NCBI RefSeq assembly: GCF_900112575.1
Contig: NZ_FOMH01000001.1
Location: 186,001 to 250,000, forward strand
Reading direction: 5' to 3'
DNA from: Flavobacterium phragmitis
Lineage (GTDB): Bacteria; Bacteroidota; Bacteroidia; Flavobacteriales; Flavobacteriaceae
DNA: 64,000 nucleotides
The notes under the pieces are model-generated. The model worked only from the letters and a program-made list of their open reading frames with translations. It did no database searches and was not told the origin of the DNA. This document shows positions 19,612 to 28,553 of this stretch, in pieces (position 1 is the first letter of the stretch; each line of letters starts with the position of its first letter). Both the position numbers and the translations under genes were made by a program.

Positions 19612-22600
19612 TTAATTCTCCACTTTTACAATCGCCATTTTGCCATTGTATGGTTTATTACCTTTTGCCTCTAATGCTTTTGTTGCATCCTGTAAACCAT
19701 CAAATTTCTCATAATAGATGTAATATTTACTTGTTGCTACATTGTAAAAGAAATTAATATCTGTGCGTCCAGCTGCTACCGCTTTAGTCAAGAACTCGTC
19801 ACGTTTCTCCACACTACTATGGACAGCAACAATTAAATAATAACCGTTTTCAGAATTTTTAATATTCTTAATAATCTGCATGTTTGACTGCTCTTCTCCA
19901 AAATCAAAATCATTAGCTGTCATTGGTGCATTACTTAATTTCGTTGTTTCCTTAATACGTTTAAGAGCGGCAACATCCTGTGCATATCTTCCTTGATCAT
20001 TCTCATAAGCCGCACGTTTGATTCTACGCTTACGCTCGATTTCAGTCTCTGTTTTAATACGCTCTAAATCGGCTATTAAAGCAGCTCCTTCACTTTCCAT
20101 TTTCAATTGAGCTGCTTTCAACTCATTTATCTTATCCAGATATGCTTTATTCAACGGATCATTTTTAGGGAACTTTTTAAGTCGATCGTTATACAGAGCC
20201 GTTAATCTGTCAATCTCATTTTTCATGCTCTTGTTAGCGTCGGCAATCTGAAGTTTTAATGCTTCTATCTGACTGTTCTCTGCTGCTACACTCTTGAATG
20301 GTTTTGGCTCTCTATAAATTCCTCTTTCACTTAAATCATTCTCCTCTTTTAAATCATTTAAATCTTTTTGTTTATTAGCAACAGTAGCTTTAAACTGACT
20401 TAATAAATCACTTTGGATTTTACTAGTACTTTCAACAGACTGTGTTAAACTTTCGATTGCTTTTCCTGTATCATCTTTTGCTTTTGCTGCAAGTGCCGCC
20501 GCTTCGGCATCTGCCTTAGCTTTTTCTGCTGCTAACTGAGCTTGACGTTCTTCTTCTTCTCTTAAGCGTCTTGTTTCTTCCTCTGCCTTTAACTTTTCAG
20601 TCGCTTCAGCATCTGCTTTTGCTTTTGCTGCGGCTAAAAGTCTTGCTTGCTCCGCTTCCATGTCAGCTTTCGCTTTTACATCGGCAGCTAATTTTGCTTG
20701 AAGTGCTTCAGCATCTGCTTTTGCTTTCGCATCAGCGGCCAATTTAGCTTGGCGAGCCTCTTCATCTGCTTTTGCTTTTGCATCGGCCGCTTGTTTTGCT
20801 TTTAATGCTTCTGCATCCGCTTTAGCTTTCGCATCTGCCGCTAATTTAGCTTGACGAGCTTCTTCCTCAACTCTTGCTTTTTCTTCAGCAGCTTGTTTTG
20901 CTAGTAATGCTTCTGCGTCTGCTTTAGCTTTTGTCTCTGCCGCTAATCTTGCTTTTTCTGCTTCTGCATCGGCCTTAGCTTTCGCATCTGCTGCTTGTTT
21001 CGCTTTTAGTGCTTCAGCATCTGCCTTAGCTTTTGCGTCTGCAGCCAATTTAGCTTGACGTGCCTCTTCTTCCTCTTGTAATTTTTTCGCTTCTGCTTCC
21101 GCTTTTGCTTTCGCAGTTGCCTCTGCATCGGCTTTAACTTTTGCGTCTGCTAATAATTTTGCTTGTAGAGCAACCATATCAGCTTTTGCTTTTGCCTCCT
21201 CAGCTAGTTTAGCTTCAGCATCTGCTTTTGCTTTCGCATCAGCAGCTAATTTTGCCTGACGAGCTTCTTCTTCTACCCTTGCTTTTTCGTCAGCAACCTG
21301 TTTTATTCTCAATGCTTCTGCATCGGCTTTCGCTTTTGCTTCGGCTGCTAATCTTGCTTTTTCGGCTTCAGCATCCGCTTTTGCTTTTGCGTCAGCCGCT
21401 AATTTTGCCTGACGAGCTTCTTCTTCTACCCTTGCTTTTTCGTCAGCGGCTTGTTTTATTCTCAACGCTTCTGCATCTGCTTTCGCTTTTGCTTCGGCTG
21501 CTAATCTTGCTTTTTCGGCTTCAGCATCTGCCTTAGCTTTTGCATCTGCAGCCAATTTAGCTTGACGCACCTCTTCTTCCTCTTGTAATTTTTTCGCTTC
21601 TGCTTCCGCTTTTGCTTTTGCAGTTGCTTCTGCGTCGGCTTTAACTCTAGCATCAGCTATTAACTTAGCTTGTAAAGCTTCCATATCAGCTTTTGCTTTT
21701 GCATCGGCTGCTAATCTTGCTTTTTCTGCTTCTGCATCTGCTTTTGCTTTTGCGTCAGCCGCTAATCTTGCCTTCTCAGCTTCTGCGTCTGCTTTAGCTT
21801 TATTTTCTGCCTCCAATTTAGCTTTAGCTGCAGCTTCCGCATCGGCTTTAGCCTTAGCATCTGCAACTAATTTAGCTTGAAGTGCCTCTGCATCTGCTTT
21901 GGCTTTGGCTTCTGCCGCTAGTTGTGCCTGACGAGCTTCTTCAGCTTGTTTTACCTTTAGTGCTTCAGCATCAGATTTGGCTTTAGCTTCGGCAGCTATC
22001 AATGCTTGTCTTGCCTCTTCATCCGCTTTTGCTTTTGCTTCTGCTGCCAATCTTTCTTTTAATGCCGCATCTTCAGCAGCTTTTGCTTTCGCATCAGCGG
22101 CTAGTTTTGCTTTGTTCGCAGCATCTATAGATGATTTTGTTTTAGCTTCTGCGGCTGCTTTCGCTTTTGCTTCTGCTGCTAATCTAGCTTGTAATGCATC
22201 TGAATCCGCTTTTGCTTTTGCATCGGCTGCAATTATAGATTGTAAATCTGCCGCCTCAGCTTTTGCTTTTGCATCAGCTTTACGTTTTGCCTCAGCTGCC
22301 TCAGCTTTTGCTTGATTATCTGCGATTAATTTCTGTCTTGCTGCTTCTGCATCGGCTTTTGCTTTTTCGGCTGCCGCTAATCTTGCTTGTCTAGCCGCTT
22401 CAGCATCGGCCTTTAATTTTTCAGCTGCCGCTAATCTTGCCTTCGCAGCGGCTTCAGAATTTGCTCTTGCTCTTTCAACCGCAAGCTGTGCAGCTGTTTT
22501 TTGCTGTGTTGGCGTTGCCGCATTTGCTGCAGCTGCTTTCGCTTTTGCTGCCTCAGCATCGGCTTTAGCCTTATCTGCTGCATCTAATTTTGCTTGTAAA

Positions 22601-24240
22601 GCTTCAGCATCAGCCTTAGCTTTTGCGTCTGCTGCTAATTTTATTTTTAAAGCTTCAGCGTCTGCTTGTGCTTTATCTGCTGCTAATTGTTCTGGCGTTT
22701 TTTGTGCTGCACCTGCTTTGTTTGCCGCCGCTTGTGCTCTTGCAGCCGCTGCTGCATCAACTCTTGCTTTATTATCAGCTGCCAGTTTTATTCTGCGCTG
22801 TTCTGCATCAGCTCTTGCCTTATCAGCAGCTAATTGCGCTTGTGTTTTTTGTGTTTCAGCAACAGCTTTATTTGCGGCTGCCGTTTGTGCTCTCGCGGCT
22901 ACTGCGGCATCTGCCTTAGCTTTTGCCTCTGCTGCAAGTTTTATTTTAATAGCCTCAGCATCCGCTTTAGCTTTATTGTCTGCTTCCAGTTTTGCTTTTG
23001 CTTTCGCTTCGGCATCTGCTTTTGCTTTATTATCTGCTTCTAATCTGGCTTTCGCTTTAGCCTCTGCATCTGCTTTTGCTTTGTTATCAGCCTCTAATTT
23101 AGCTTTTGCTTTTGCCTCTGCATCTGCCTTCACTTTTTCTGCTGCCAAAAGTTTTGCTTGTTTTGCTTCAGCATCTGCTTGTGCTTTTGCTTCGGCAGCC
23201 AATCTGTTCTTTTCAGCAATTTCAGCTCTGTTTACTTGTGTTGCTTCTGAATTTTGTTTCGCTGGAACTCGTTTTGGCTTAGCTGGATCAATCAATGATC
23301 CTTCATCATCATCTCCGTAATAGTAATTTCTGTTTTTGAATTTGTAGGCAATTGCGAATTCATGTGATCCGCCCATATTAGAGAAATTGCCCATTCCTCT
23401 TTCGTAATTATATTCAATAGCAATACTTGGAGAAATATTAATCCCAAGTCCTGCTGAAACTCCGTATAAAGTGTTATATCCTGCCTGAGCCCAAACTCCC
23501 TGCTGAAGAGTAAGCATAGCCAAACCAGAAATAACGGTTTTGTCTTTTTTTAATTCTGTTCTTACAATACCTGAAAATTTACTTCTGTCAAAAAAACCAT
23601 AACTGTCAATATAACCAGTATACATTGCATGTAGTTGAATGGCTCTTTCCGGATCTTCTTTTACCATACCCGATCCAAAATTGTACAGTACCAAATTGTT
23701 AATCGCCAATCCAAAATCCAAAAATTCTGTACCGTAATTAATTCCAGGATTTACCGTAAACAAGGTGCTTTTTGGAAAATCACCCTGTAGAATTGTAGAA
23801 TCATCAGAAATGATTTTTCCAGTATTTAATCCGCTTTGGTAAACACCTACATTTAAACCAAAAGTCAAATTACTGTCTTGTTCTAAAACAATGTTATGTG
23901 CAAAATTTCCGATTGCTCCAAAAACGGTCATTAGTCCGTAATTCTGTTGAAAAAGACCTGCCGCAAAAGCTTCATTTTCTCTAAAACGTCCAGAATAATT
24001 AAACAAATAACTCTGTGGTGCATTCTCAAATTGTACCCATTGTCTTTTGTTGTAAAAGCTTATGTAGGGATTTGATTCACGAACAAAACTGAACGCTGGA
24101 TTAATTATATATCTATTAAACTTTAAAGAATTTCTGATAGGTAACGAAAACGAAACAACTCCATCCTCAGAACCGTTCTGAGCATAGAGTACATTTGATA
24201 AACCATAAAATAAAGTGATGAATAGTAGGATTTTCTTCAT
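19612..24240 (-). CDS. sprD: SprD, PorP/SprF-like barrel fused to a long Ala/Lys/Glu helical repeat and a SPOR-like end
   Basis: Gliding motility protein of the sprCDBF operon, 1542 residues. Residues 1-20 are a signal peptide (LSNVLYAQ). Residues about 25-310 form a PorP/SprF-like outer-membrane domain (RYIINPAFSFVRESNPYISFYNKRQW, given here only as a start marker around residues 44-69, then YNTLYGVSAGLGI). Residues about 335-1257 are an Ala/Lys/Asp/Glu-rich helical region, TolA-like, with a 17-residue period such as QAKLAADAKAKADAEAL. Residues about 1257-1450 look like ordinary coiled coil (LKLQIADANKSMKNEIDRL). Residues about 1467-1542 (GYYLIVAVHSSVEKRDEF, YYIYYEKFDG, GKMAIVKVEN) resemble a SPOR-type fold. 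A barrel, long helix and SPOR-like end would suit a protein bridging outer membrane and periplasm; this is inference. sprC ends one base upstream of its start. Confidence 0.9.
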   Translation of the reverse strand: MKKILLFITLFYGLSNVLYAQNGSEDGVVSFSLPIRNSLKFNRYIINPAFSFVRESNPYISFYNKRQWVQFENAPQSYLFNYSGRFRENEAFAAGLFQQNYGLMTVFGAIGNFAHNIVLEQDSNLTFGLNVGVYQSGLNTGKIISDDSTILQGDFPKSTLFTVNPGINYGTEFLDFGLAINNLVLYNFGSGMVKEDPERAIQLHAMYTGYIDSYGFFDRSKFSGIVRTELKKDKTVISGLAMLTLQQGVWAQAGYNTLYGVSAGLGINISPSIAIEYNYERGMGNFSNMGGSHEFAIAYKFKNRNYYYGDDDEGSLIDPAKPKRVPAKQNSEATQVNRAEIAEKNRLAAEAKAQADAEAKQAKLLAAEKVKADAEAKAKAKLEADNKAKADAEAKAKARLEADNKAKADAEAKAKAKLEADNKAKADAEAIKIKLAAEAKAKADAAVAARAQTAAANKAVAETQKTQAQLAADKARADAEQRRIKLAADNKARVDAAAAARAQAAANKAGAAQKTPEQLAADKAQADAEALKIKLAADAKAKADAEALQAKLDAADKAKADAEAAKAKAAAANAATPTQQKTAAQLAVERARANSEAAAKARLAAAEKLKADAEAARQARLAAAEKAKADAEAARQKLIADNQAKAEAAEAKRKADAKAKAEAADLQSIIAADAKAKADSDALQARLAAEAKAKAAAEAKTKSSIDAANKAKLAADAKAKAAEDAALKERLAAEAKAKADEEARQALIAAEAKAKSDAEALKVKQAEEARQAQLAAEAKAKADAEALQAKLVADAKAKADAEAAAKAKLEAENKAKADAEAEKARLAADAKAKADAEAEKARLAADAKAKADMEALQAKLIADARVKADAEATAKAKAEAEAKKLQEEEEVRQAKLAADAKAKADAEAEKARLAAEAKAKADAEALRIKQAADEKARVEEEARQAKLAADAKAKADAEAEKARLAAEAKAKADAEALRIKQVADEKARVEEEARQAKLAADAKAKADAEAKLAEEAKAKADMVALQAKLLADAKVKADAEATAKAKAEAEAKKLQEEEEARQAKLAADAKAKADAEALKAKQAADAKAKADAEAEKARLAAETKAKADAEALLAKQAAEEKARVEEEARQAKLAADAKAKADAEALKAKQAADAKAKADEEARQAKLAADAKAKADAEALQAKLAADVKAKADMEAEQARLLAAAKAKADAEATEKLKAEEETRRLREEEERQAQLAAEKAKADAEAAALAAKAKDDTGKAIESLTQSVESTSKIQSDLLSQFKATVANKQKDLNDLKEENDLSERGIYREPKPFKSVAAENSQIEALKLQIADANKSMKNEIDRLTALYNDRLKKFPKNDPLNKAYLDKINELKAAQLKMESEGAALIADLERIKTETEIERKRRIKRAAYENDQGRYAQDVAALKRIKETTKLSNAPMTANDFDFGEEQSNMQIIKNIKNSENGYYLIVAVHSSVEKRDEFLTKAVAAGRTDINFFYNVATSKYYIYYEKFDGLQDATKALEAKGNKPYNGKMAIVKVEN
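20470..23240 (-). repeat. 51-bp (17-residue) repeat tract encoding the SprD helix
   Basis: Degenerate 51-bp units encode successive 17-residue blocks rich in Ala, Lys, Asp and Glu. A recent 153-bp (three-unit) duplication is nearly identical: the stretch around 21247-21294 recurs 153 bp further on at 21400-21447. The tract also produces many false open frames on the opposite strand. Confidence 0.85.
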
Positions 24241-24241
24241 A

Positions 24242-25672
24242 TTATTTTATAACCGTTATTGATCCTTTTTTTTCACTTGCATCGCTTTTAATGACATAGT
24301 AATAAACCGGATTTACATTTTTAAAATCTATATTGCTTTGAGGCCAATCGCCTTGATAATTCATAACATCGAGTACTTTATCTCCGTTTGAACTTATAAT
24401 AATGACTTGGGTGCTTGCATTTTTGTATTCGTCTGGGATATCCCAATAAGGATTTCCTCTTAAGCTTATAATGTTTGGAATAACTGTTGCTTTTCCCGGT
24501 TCTCCATTTATTCGGAATGAAAATTCTCTGCTGGCAGTACAACCTGATACTTGCGAAATTTTCACTTTATAATTACCTTTTACTGTAACTAAATAAGAAC
24601 TTCCCGTTTCACCGGAAATTAGATTATCATTTAAATACCACTCATAAGTTGGAGTTTGAGCATCAGTAGTAACAGACACATTTAATGTTTCTCCTTCGCT
24701 TAATTTGTAACCATCCTGAGCATCGATACTAGCTTCAAAACCGTTACTCTTAAGGTCAATTGTTCCTGTTGCTTTACATCCGCCAAAATCTACCTCAACA
24801 CTATAAACACCAGATTCATTTGTTGAATAGGTTCTGCTGGTTGCACCATTGATAGTAGCACCATATTTTTTCCAAACATAGCTATTTCCAGAAGTAGCTG
24901 TTAAAACAGTTCCTGCACCACTTGCACAAAAAGGATTTCCTAAACTTGAAGATATTGTAACGCTAGAACCTGAAGTAGAAGATGTAACATTTACACGATT
25001 AGAACTAAAGTTTACATCCGAACATTGTCCATAATCGATTTCTGCATAATATCTACCAGTTGTATTTACCACAAGATCTTTTGAACTTTGTCCAGCAATC
25101 ACTACATCATCTTTATACCATTTGTATTTAATATTAGTAAAAGTTAATGGAGATGGTGCTTCTGCACTGATAGATAAGGTTAAACTGCCACCTGAACATA
25201 ACATAGCTGTTTCACTTTTATTATTGATAAAAAATGAATTTTCGTATGCTTTATAATATGCTGGAAAAGAAGTATTTCCTAAAGAGTTTCTAAATCTTGA
25301 GCTTACAACTCCTGTAGAACTTTTAACTCTTAAACTGTATACGTCAGATCCAACTAAATTTGTTGGTACAGCATATCGGATTGTTTTTTGAGTTGCAGAA
25401 ACATCGATAGTCTGAAGTAATGTTGTAGCAATTGGCGTTGTAAAACTTCCTGTGGCATCTGAAAGTTCTACAACAAAAGTTGTTCCCGCAGGAAAATCAA
25501 TATAACTAAAGGTAGCGTTGAATTCATTAAAAGATCCTCCGGCGCAAAGTTTCTCAAGTCCATCAAATGTTTGAGGCACAATTGTTTGTGCATTAACACT
25601 AGATTCGAGGGCAAACAATGCGCCGAAGAATATTATCCATTTGGTAAAAGATAAAGTAATTTTTTGAATCAT
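24242..25672 (-). CDS. sprC: SprC, secreted Ig-like protein with type B-like sorting domain
   Basis: Gliding motility protein of the sprCDBF operon, 476 residues. It has a signal peptide (residues 1-28, ending SSVNAQ), then beta-rich Ig/PKD-like segments with paired cysteines at about 155-230 (YKWYKDDVVIAGQSS), 235-310 (YVWKKYGATINGATS) and 315-390 (YEWYLNDNLISGETG). The C-terminal part (VIPNIISLRGNPYWDIP, VIIISSNGDKVLDV, PVYYYVIKSD, GSITVIK) resembles the gliding/T9SS type B C-terminal domain, so export by the T9SS is expected. Its start overlaps the stop of the upstream 136-residue gene by four bases (ATGA) and its stop sits one base before sprD. Name given by position and domain agreement with F. 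johnsoniae. Confidence 0.87.
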   Translation of the reverse strand: MIQKITLSFTKWIIFFGALFALESSVNAQTIVPQTFDGLEKLCAGGSFNEFNATFSYIDFPAGTTFVVELSDATGSFTTPIATTLLQTIDVSATQKTIRYAVPTNLVGSDVYSLRVKSSTGVVSSRFRNSLGNTSFPAYYKAYENSFFINNKSETAMLCSGGSLTLSISAEAPSPLTFTNIKYKWYKDDVVIAGQSSKDLVVNTTGRYYAEIDYGQCSDVNFSSNRVNVTSSTSGSSVTISSSLGNPFCASGAGTVLTATSGNSYVWKKYGATINGATSRTYSTNESGVYSVEVDFGGCKATGTIDLKSNGFEASIDAQDGYKLSEGETLNVSVTTDAQTPTYEWYLNDNLISGETGSSYLVTVKGNYKVKISQVSGCTASREFSFRINGEPGKATVIPNIISLRGNPYWDIPDEYKNASTQVIIISSNGDKVLDVMNYQGDWPQSNIDFKNVNPVYYYVIKSDASEKKGSITVIK

Positions 25673-26079
25673 ATAGTGCGTGTTCTGGCTAAATCTATAC
25701 GCTCAAAAAACAAAATATCTATAAATGTTTCTGAAAAGTCATACTTATAGTTTTCGATGATATCTTTTGCAAGAATCGAAGTAGCTGTTAAAGATGAATC
25801 TTCTTTACATTCGTTTGATACAGAATTTGATTCAGCGGCAATAGTAAGGCTATCCTTGGGGGTGGACATCCTTACTATTAACTGATTAAAATTATCTGAA
25901 CTGCTGTTTTTAAGTACAGCATTATTAGTATTGTTTTGGTTATTTTCTAATAACGCTACACAGCTATCAGAACCAGCTTCCGTTGTAGGCTTTTGTGCTG
26001 TATTCTGTGCGTATAGAGTTAACGAAATAGGTGAAACCAAAAATATTATATATAAAAAATATTTTTTCGTAGATACCAT
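25669..26079 (-). CDS. Small secreted protein of unknown function, coupled to sprC
   Basis: A 136-residue protein with a clear signal peptide (ending SLTLYAQ). The body is low in complexity and rich in Ser, Asn and Thr (ENNQNNTNNAVLKNSSSDN), with two or three Cys. The C-terminal part is better ordered (DIIENYKYDFSETFIDILFFERIDLARTR). I recognise no family. Its stop codon overlaps the sprC start in an ATGA, so translation is probably coupled and it may be the true first gene of the spr operon. No TAnnTTTG promoter was found in the 100 bp upstream. A role in gliding or T9SS is inferred from position only. Confidence 0.75.
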   Translation of the reverse strand: MVSTKKYFLYIIFLVSPISLTLYAQNTAQKPTTEAGSDSCVALLENNQNNTNNAVLKNSSSDNFNQLIVRMSTPKDSLTIAAESNSVSNECKEDSSLTATSILAKDIIENYKYDFSETFIDILFFERIDLARTRTI

Positions 26080-26181
26080 TATGTTTTGATCTTTATTTGG
26101 GTCCGTTATAGACGATACATAAATTGTGTCTGGGGACTTAATTAATAAAATTTACGCTCGGAAATAAAAATCGAAATCTAT

Positions 26182-27474
26182 TTATCTATTGCCGCTTGAA
26201 GCCGTGATTTTTCCTAATTGTAATCTGTAATCTGGTTTTTTAGGGTTTGCGATATCAATGAAAGTTTCATTGTTACTGCTTTGAGAATAAACATTAAAGA
26301 ATACACTGTTACCATACCAGCTCTCTAAATCTTCATTGTTAGAATTGTACTCAGTAAAGATGTTTCCATTACATAAGTTAAAGTACATTTCTTCAAATTT
26401 GATTTTTTTAAGATTCGCATCGTTGATCTCAATTTTACTATCTAATAAAACAGCAGGATTGAATCCAGAGATTACACTACGCTTTAATTCAAGAGAAGCA
26501 CTTTCTGCAACATAAACACATTCTTTAACTAACCCTGCCTGGATATCAGATTTAATGTTTTCACTATCGTTAAGCATTGTGATATTTGTAGCGGCTACAA
26601 GAGTTTGTTTTTTTGTAAAGTCTGTTTCGTTCTTTTTCTCATAAGATTTCACCTCCATACAACGAGATCCGTCTTTATTACTTGATAAGTAAGAAGATCT
26701 AACTGCTAAAGAGTTGAATAAACGACATTGTACACCTTGTGTAAATTTGAAGTCGTCGTTGATAGATTTGTAAGAAACTAATTTTGATGCATTCACATCA
26801 CCACCAAAGAAAGCAAATGAATCACCTCCAGAGTAGCTTACCATAACGTTGTCAATAACTGTTTTGCTACCCACACCTGCAACAGTCAAACCGTTGAAAG
26901 TATCTGCACCTTTTACTTTTTTACCTGCAAACTCGATTCTCACGAATCTTAAAATTCCAGAGTTTGAAGCTACGTTGTCTCCACCGTAAGTAGTAAGTGT
27001 TGGATCTAAATCAAGGTTGTAAGAACCTACGTTTCCAAATTTATTGATTGGCGCATCACCAAGGATTACCACTCCACCCCAGTCTCCAGCTTTTTTCATG
27101 CTGCGGTTTGAAGTAAATACGATTGGGTCTGTTTCTAAACCATCAGCAATAATCTGAGCACCTTTTGTAACTACCAATGTTCCTTTTGTTTCGAAATCAC
27201 CAATAATTAAAGTTCCTGGTTCAATTGTTAAAACAGCGTTGTTTGTAACATATACGTTTCCTTGCAAAACGTAGATATTTCTTTTCAGCAATTTAGTATT
27301 AACAGAAATGTTTCCTGCTAAAATTTGGTTTGCTTCTCCATAGTCCACTTTGTTAGGCTTAAATTCGGTCCAATTATTTAACCAATTGTTGTAGCCCATA
27401 ATTCCTTTCTCTTGTTGAGCACTCATACTCGTAACCGTCAAAAGAACGCAGATTAATTGAGTAATTTTTTTCAT
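26182..27474 (-). CDS. Secreted beta-helix-like protein of unknown function
   Basis: A 430-residue exported protein (signal peptide residues 1-19, MSAQ). Residues about 60-130 hold a motif common in large Bacteroidota surface proteins (LTIEPGTLIIGDFETKG, PIVFTSNRSMKKAGDWGG). It is followed by parallel beta-helix-like rungs (RFVRIEFAG, GLTVAGVGSKTVIDNVMVSY). Such proteins usually carry a C-terminal sorting domain, but none is evident here; the end (DYRLQLGKITASSGNR) is short and basic. It lies 102 bp upstream of the small gene leading into sprC and in the same direction, so it could be co-transcribed with the gliding locus. Function unknown. Confidence 0.82.
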   Translation of the reverse strand: MKKITQLICVLLTVTSMSAQQEKGIMGYNNWLNNWTEFKPNKVDYGEANQILAGNISVNTKLLKRNIYVLQGNVYVTNNAVLTIEPGTLIIGDFETKGTLVVTKGAQIIADGLETDPIVFTSNRSMKKAGDWGGVVILGDAPINKFGNVGSYNLDLDPTLTTYGGDNVASNSGILRFVRIEFAGKKVKGADTFNGLTVAGVGSKTVIDNVMVSYSGGDSFAFFGGDVNASKLVSYKSINDDFKFTQGVQCRLFNSLAVRSSYLSSNKDGSRCMEVKSYEKKNETDFTKKQTLVAATNITMLNDSENIKSDIQAGLVKECVYVAESASLELKRSVISGFNPAVLLDSKIEINDANLKKIKFEEMYFNLCNGNIFTEYNSNNEDLESWYGNSVFFNVYSQSSNNETFIDIANPKKPDYRLQLGKITASSGNR

Positions 27475-27521
27475 GATAAGGGGGTATTAGGGTTAATAAT
27501 AAATTTGGGTATGCGTAAATG

Positions 27522-27572
27522 AAAAAACTCCTCTCGAACTTTCTTAAATTATAAGAAACCTCGAGAATGAGT
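27522..27572 (-). terminator. Terminator between two secreted-protein genes
   Basis: Composite stem made of ACTC/GAGT, CTCGA/TCGAG and TTCTTA/TAAGAA segments. It is followed on the minus strand by a T run (complement of 27522-27527). It would end the transcript of the 150-residue gene that stops at 27666, which argues against read-through from it into the spr genes. Confidence 0.6.
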
Positions 27573-27665
27573 CTTTTTTTATTTTGTTTTTCAAAAGCGC
27601 TCCACTTAGATTTTATCCATCTACGTAAATACTTCGAAAAAGGTTTTAAAAAAAATTATTCAATA

Positions 27666-28118
27666 TTACATTTCGTTCAAATCGTTGAACTCGTGTAATG
27701 ATTTCAATGTACTTTCGTAAAATAAAATAGCCGCAATTAGATTTCCTTTATCAGAGTAAGGCATCATCTTTCTTTGGAATTCTACCGTAGTATCCAAAAA
27801 TGTCGATGTCCCAACTGCTTGAGCATCTAAGATTTTTTTGTGATCTCCATCGTCTGGAATACCAAGGTCGGCCATAGTAACTCCCGGTTTTGTAACCAAA
27901 GCAATGTAAGGAAGAGTTTTCACCAAAACTTTAATACGTTCAATGTATAACTCCAAAAGTTCCCCTTTTTGCATACCACTTAATTCTTTTTGATCATGGT
28001 ATTTACGAATAAGAGCTGTTGTACTAATAATACTTCTTGGCGCGTTTTTAGCCTGTGCCGAAACGGCTGCAGTAGTTAAAATAAAAAGTGCACTTAGCAG
28101 AGTAATTTTCCCTTTCAT
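27666..28118 (-). CDS. Small secreted helical protein of unknown function
   Basis: A 150-residue exported protein with a signal peptide ending AAVSAQ. The mature part is predominantly helical (STTALIRKYHDQKELSGMQ, ERIKVLVKTLPYIALV, FLDTTVEFQRKMMPYSD, ILFYESTLKSLHEFNDL) with no Cys and no recognised catalytic motif. It has its own good promoter immediately upstream and a hairpin terminator downstream, so it is probably a single-gene unit. I do not recognise the family. It lies upstream of the gliding locus, but co-regulation is not shown. Confidence 0.78.
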   Translation of the reverse strand: MKGKITLLSALFILTTAAVSAQAKNAPRSIISTTALIRKYHDQKELSGMQKGELLELYIERIKVLVKTLPYIALVTKPGVTMADLGIPDDGDHKKILDAQAVGTSTFLDTTVEFQRKMMPYSDKGNLIAAILFYESTLKSLHEFNDLNEM

Positions 28119-28151
28119 AGATTCTTATTTATAATTGGTTGTTGATAAAAA

Positions 28152-28181
28152 CAAAAATATAGAAATTAACTTAAATTACAA
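28152..28181 (-). promoter_or_regulatory. Bacteroidota promoter for the 150-residue secreted protein
   Basis: On the minus strand a TTG (28181-28179) is followed after 19 bases by TATTTTTG (28159-28152), a perfect match to TAnnTTTG. It lies about 33 bp before the start codon. Confidence 0.7.
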
Positions 28182-28520
28182 CTGGAATGATTTTTTTTTT
28201 CAAAAAAAAACCTTAAAAAAACCTTAAAAATCAGTCTTATGTCGAGAAAATGTGCGTTTTAACGGGCTTTTTGTTAAAATCGTTAAAATCAAAACCGTAA
28301 GATTAACGCTATAAAAAAAGCGTCTTTTTTCTTTTAAATAATCAAAAAAAACTTACGTTTATCGATTTTCTCAAAAAAAATATTAACAAAAACATCTCGA
28401 TATCTGCTCATCTTGAGCTATTTATTAACAAAATTATTCTCTATAACGACCAAAAAAAATCTTAAAGAGCACCTTAATTTTTAAAATTATGACTATAAAA
28501 TAATCTTTGTGTCGAAAATT

Positions 28521-28549
28521 TTTGACTACATCATTTTCTTCTATCTTTG
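28521..28549 (+). promoter_or_regulatory. Bacteroidota promoter abutting the holB start codon
   Basis: TTTG (28521-28524), a 17-base spacer and TATCTTTG (28542-28549) match the -33/-7 consensus. The ATG at 28554 begins only five positions after the last G, so the transcript may have no leader. Confidence 0.75.
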
Positions 28550-28553
28550 CTCC

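Larger units (their letters stand above)
28119..28553. other. Divergent intergenic region, very AT-rich
   Basis: About 435 bp between divergent genes. It holds a promoter for each side, long A and T runs (for example 28190-28220), and a short repetitive stretch of GTTAAAATC-like words around 28265-28310. No open frame or RNA gene was recognised. Confidence 0.6.

Noticed and set aside
20470-23320. Several long open frames on the plus strand opposite sprD (for example 22718-23320)
   Set aside because: They are read-through shadows of the Ala/Lys-rich 51-bp repeats; their translations are low-complexity runs of Ala, Phe and Ser without a start context or family.
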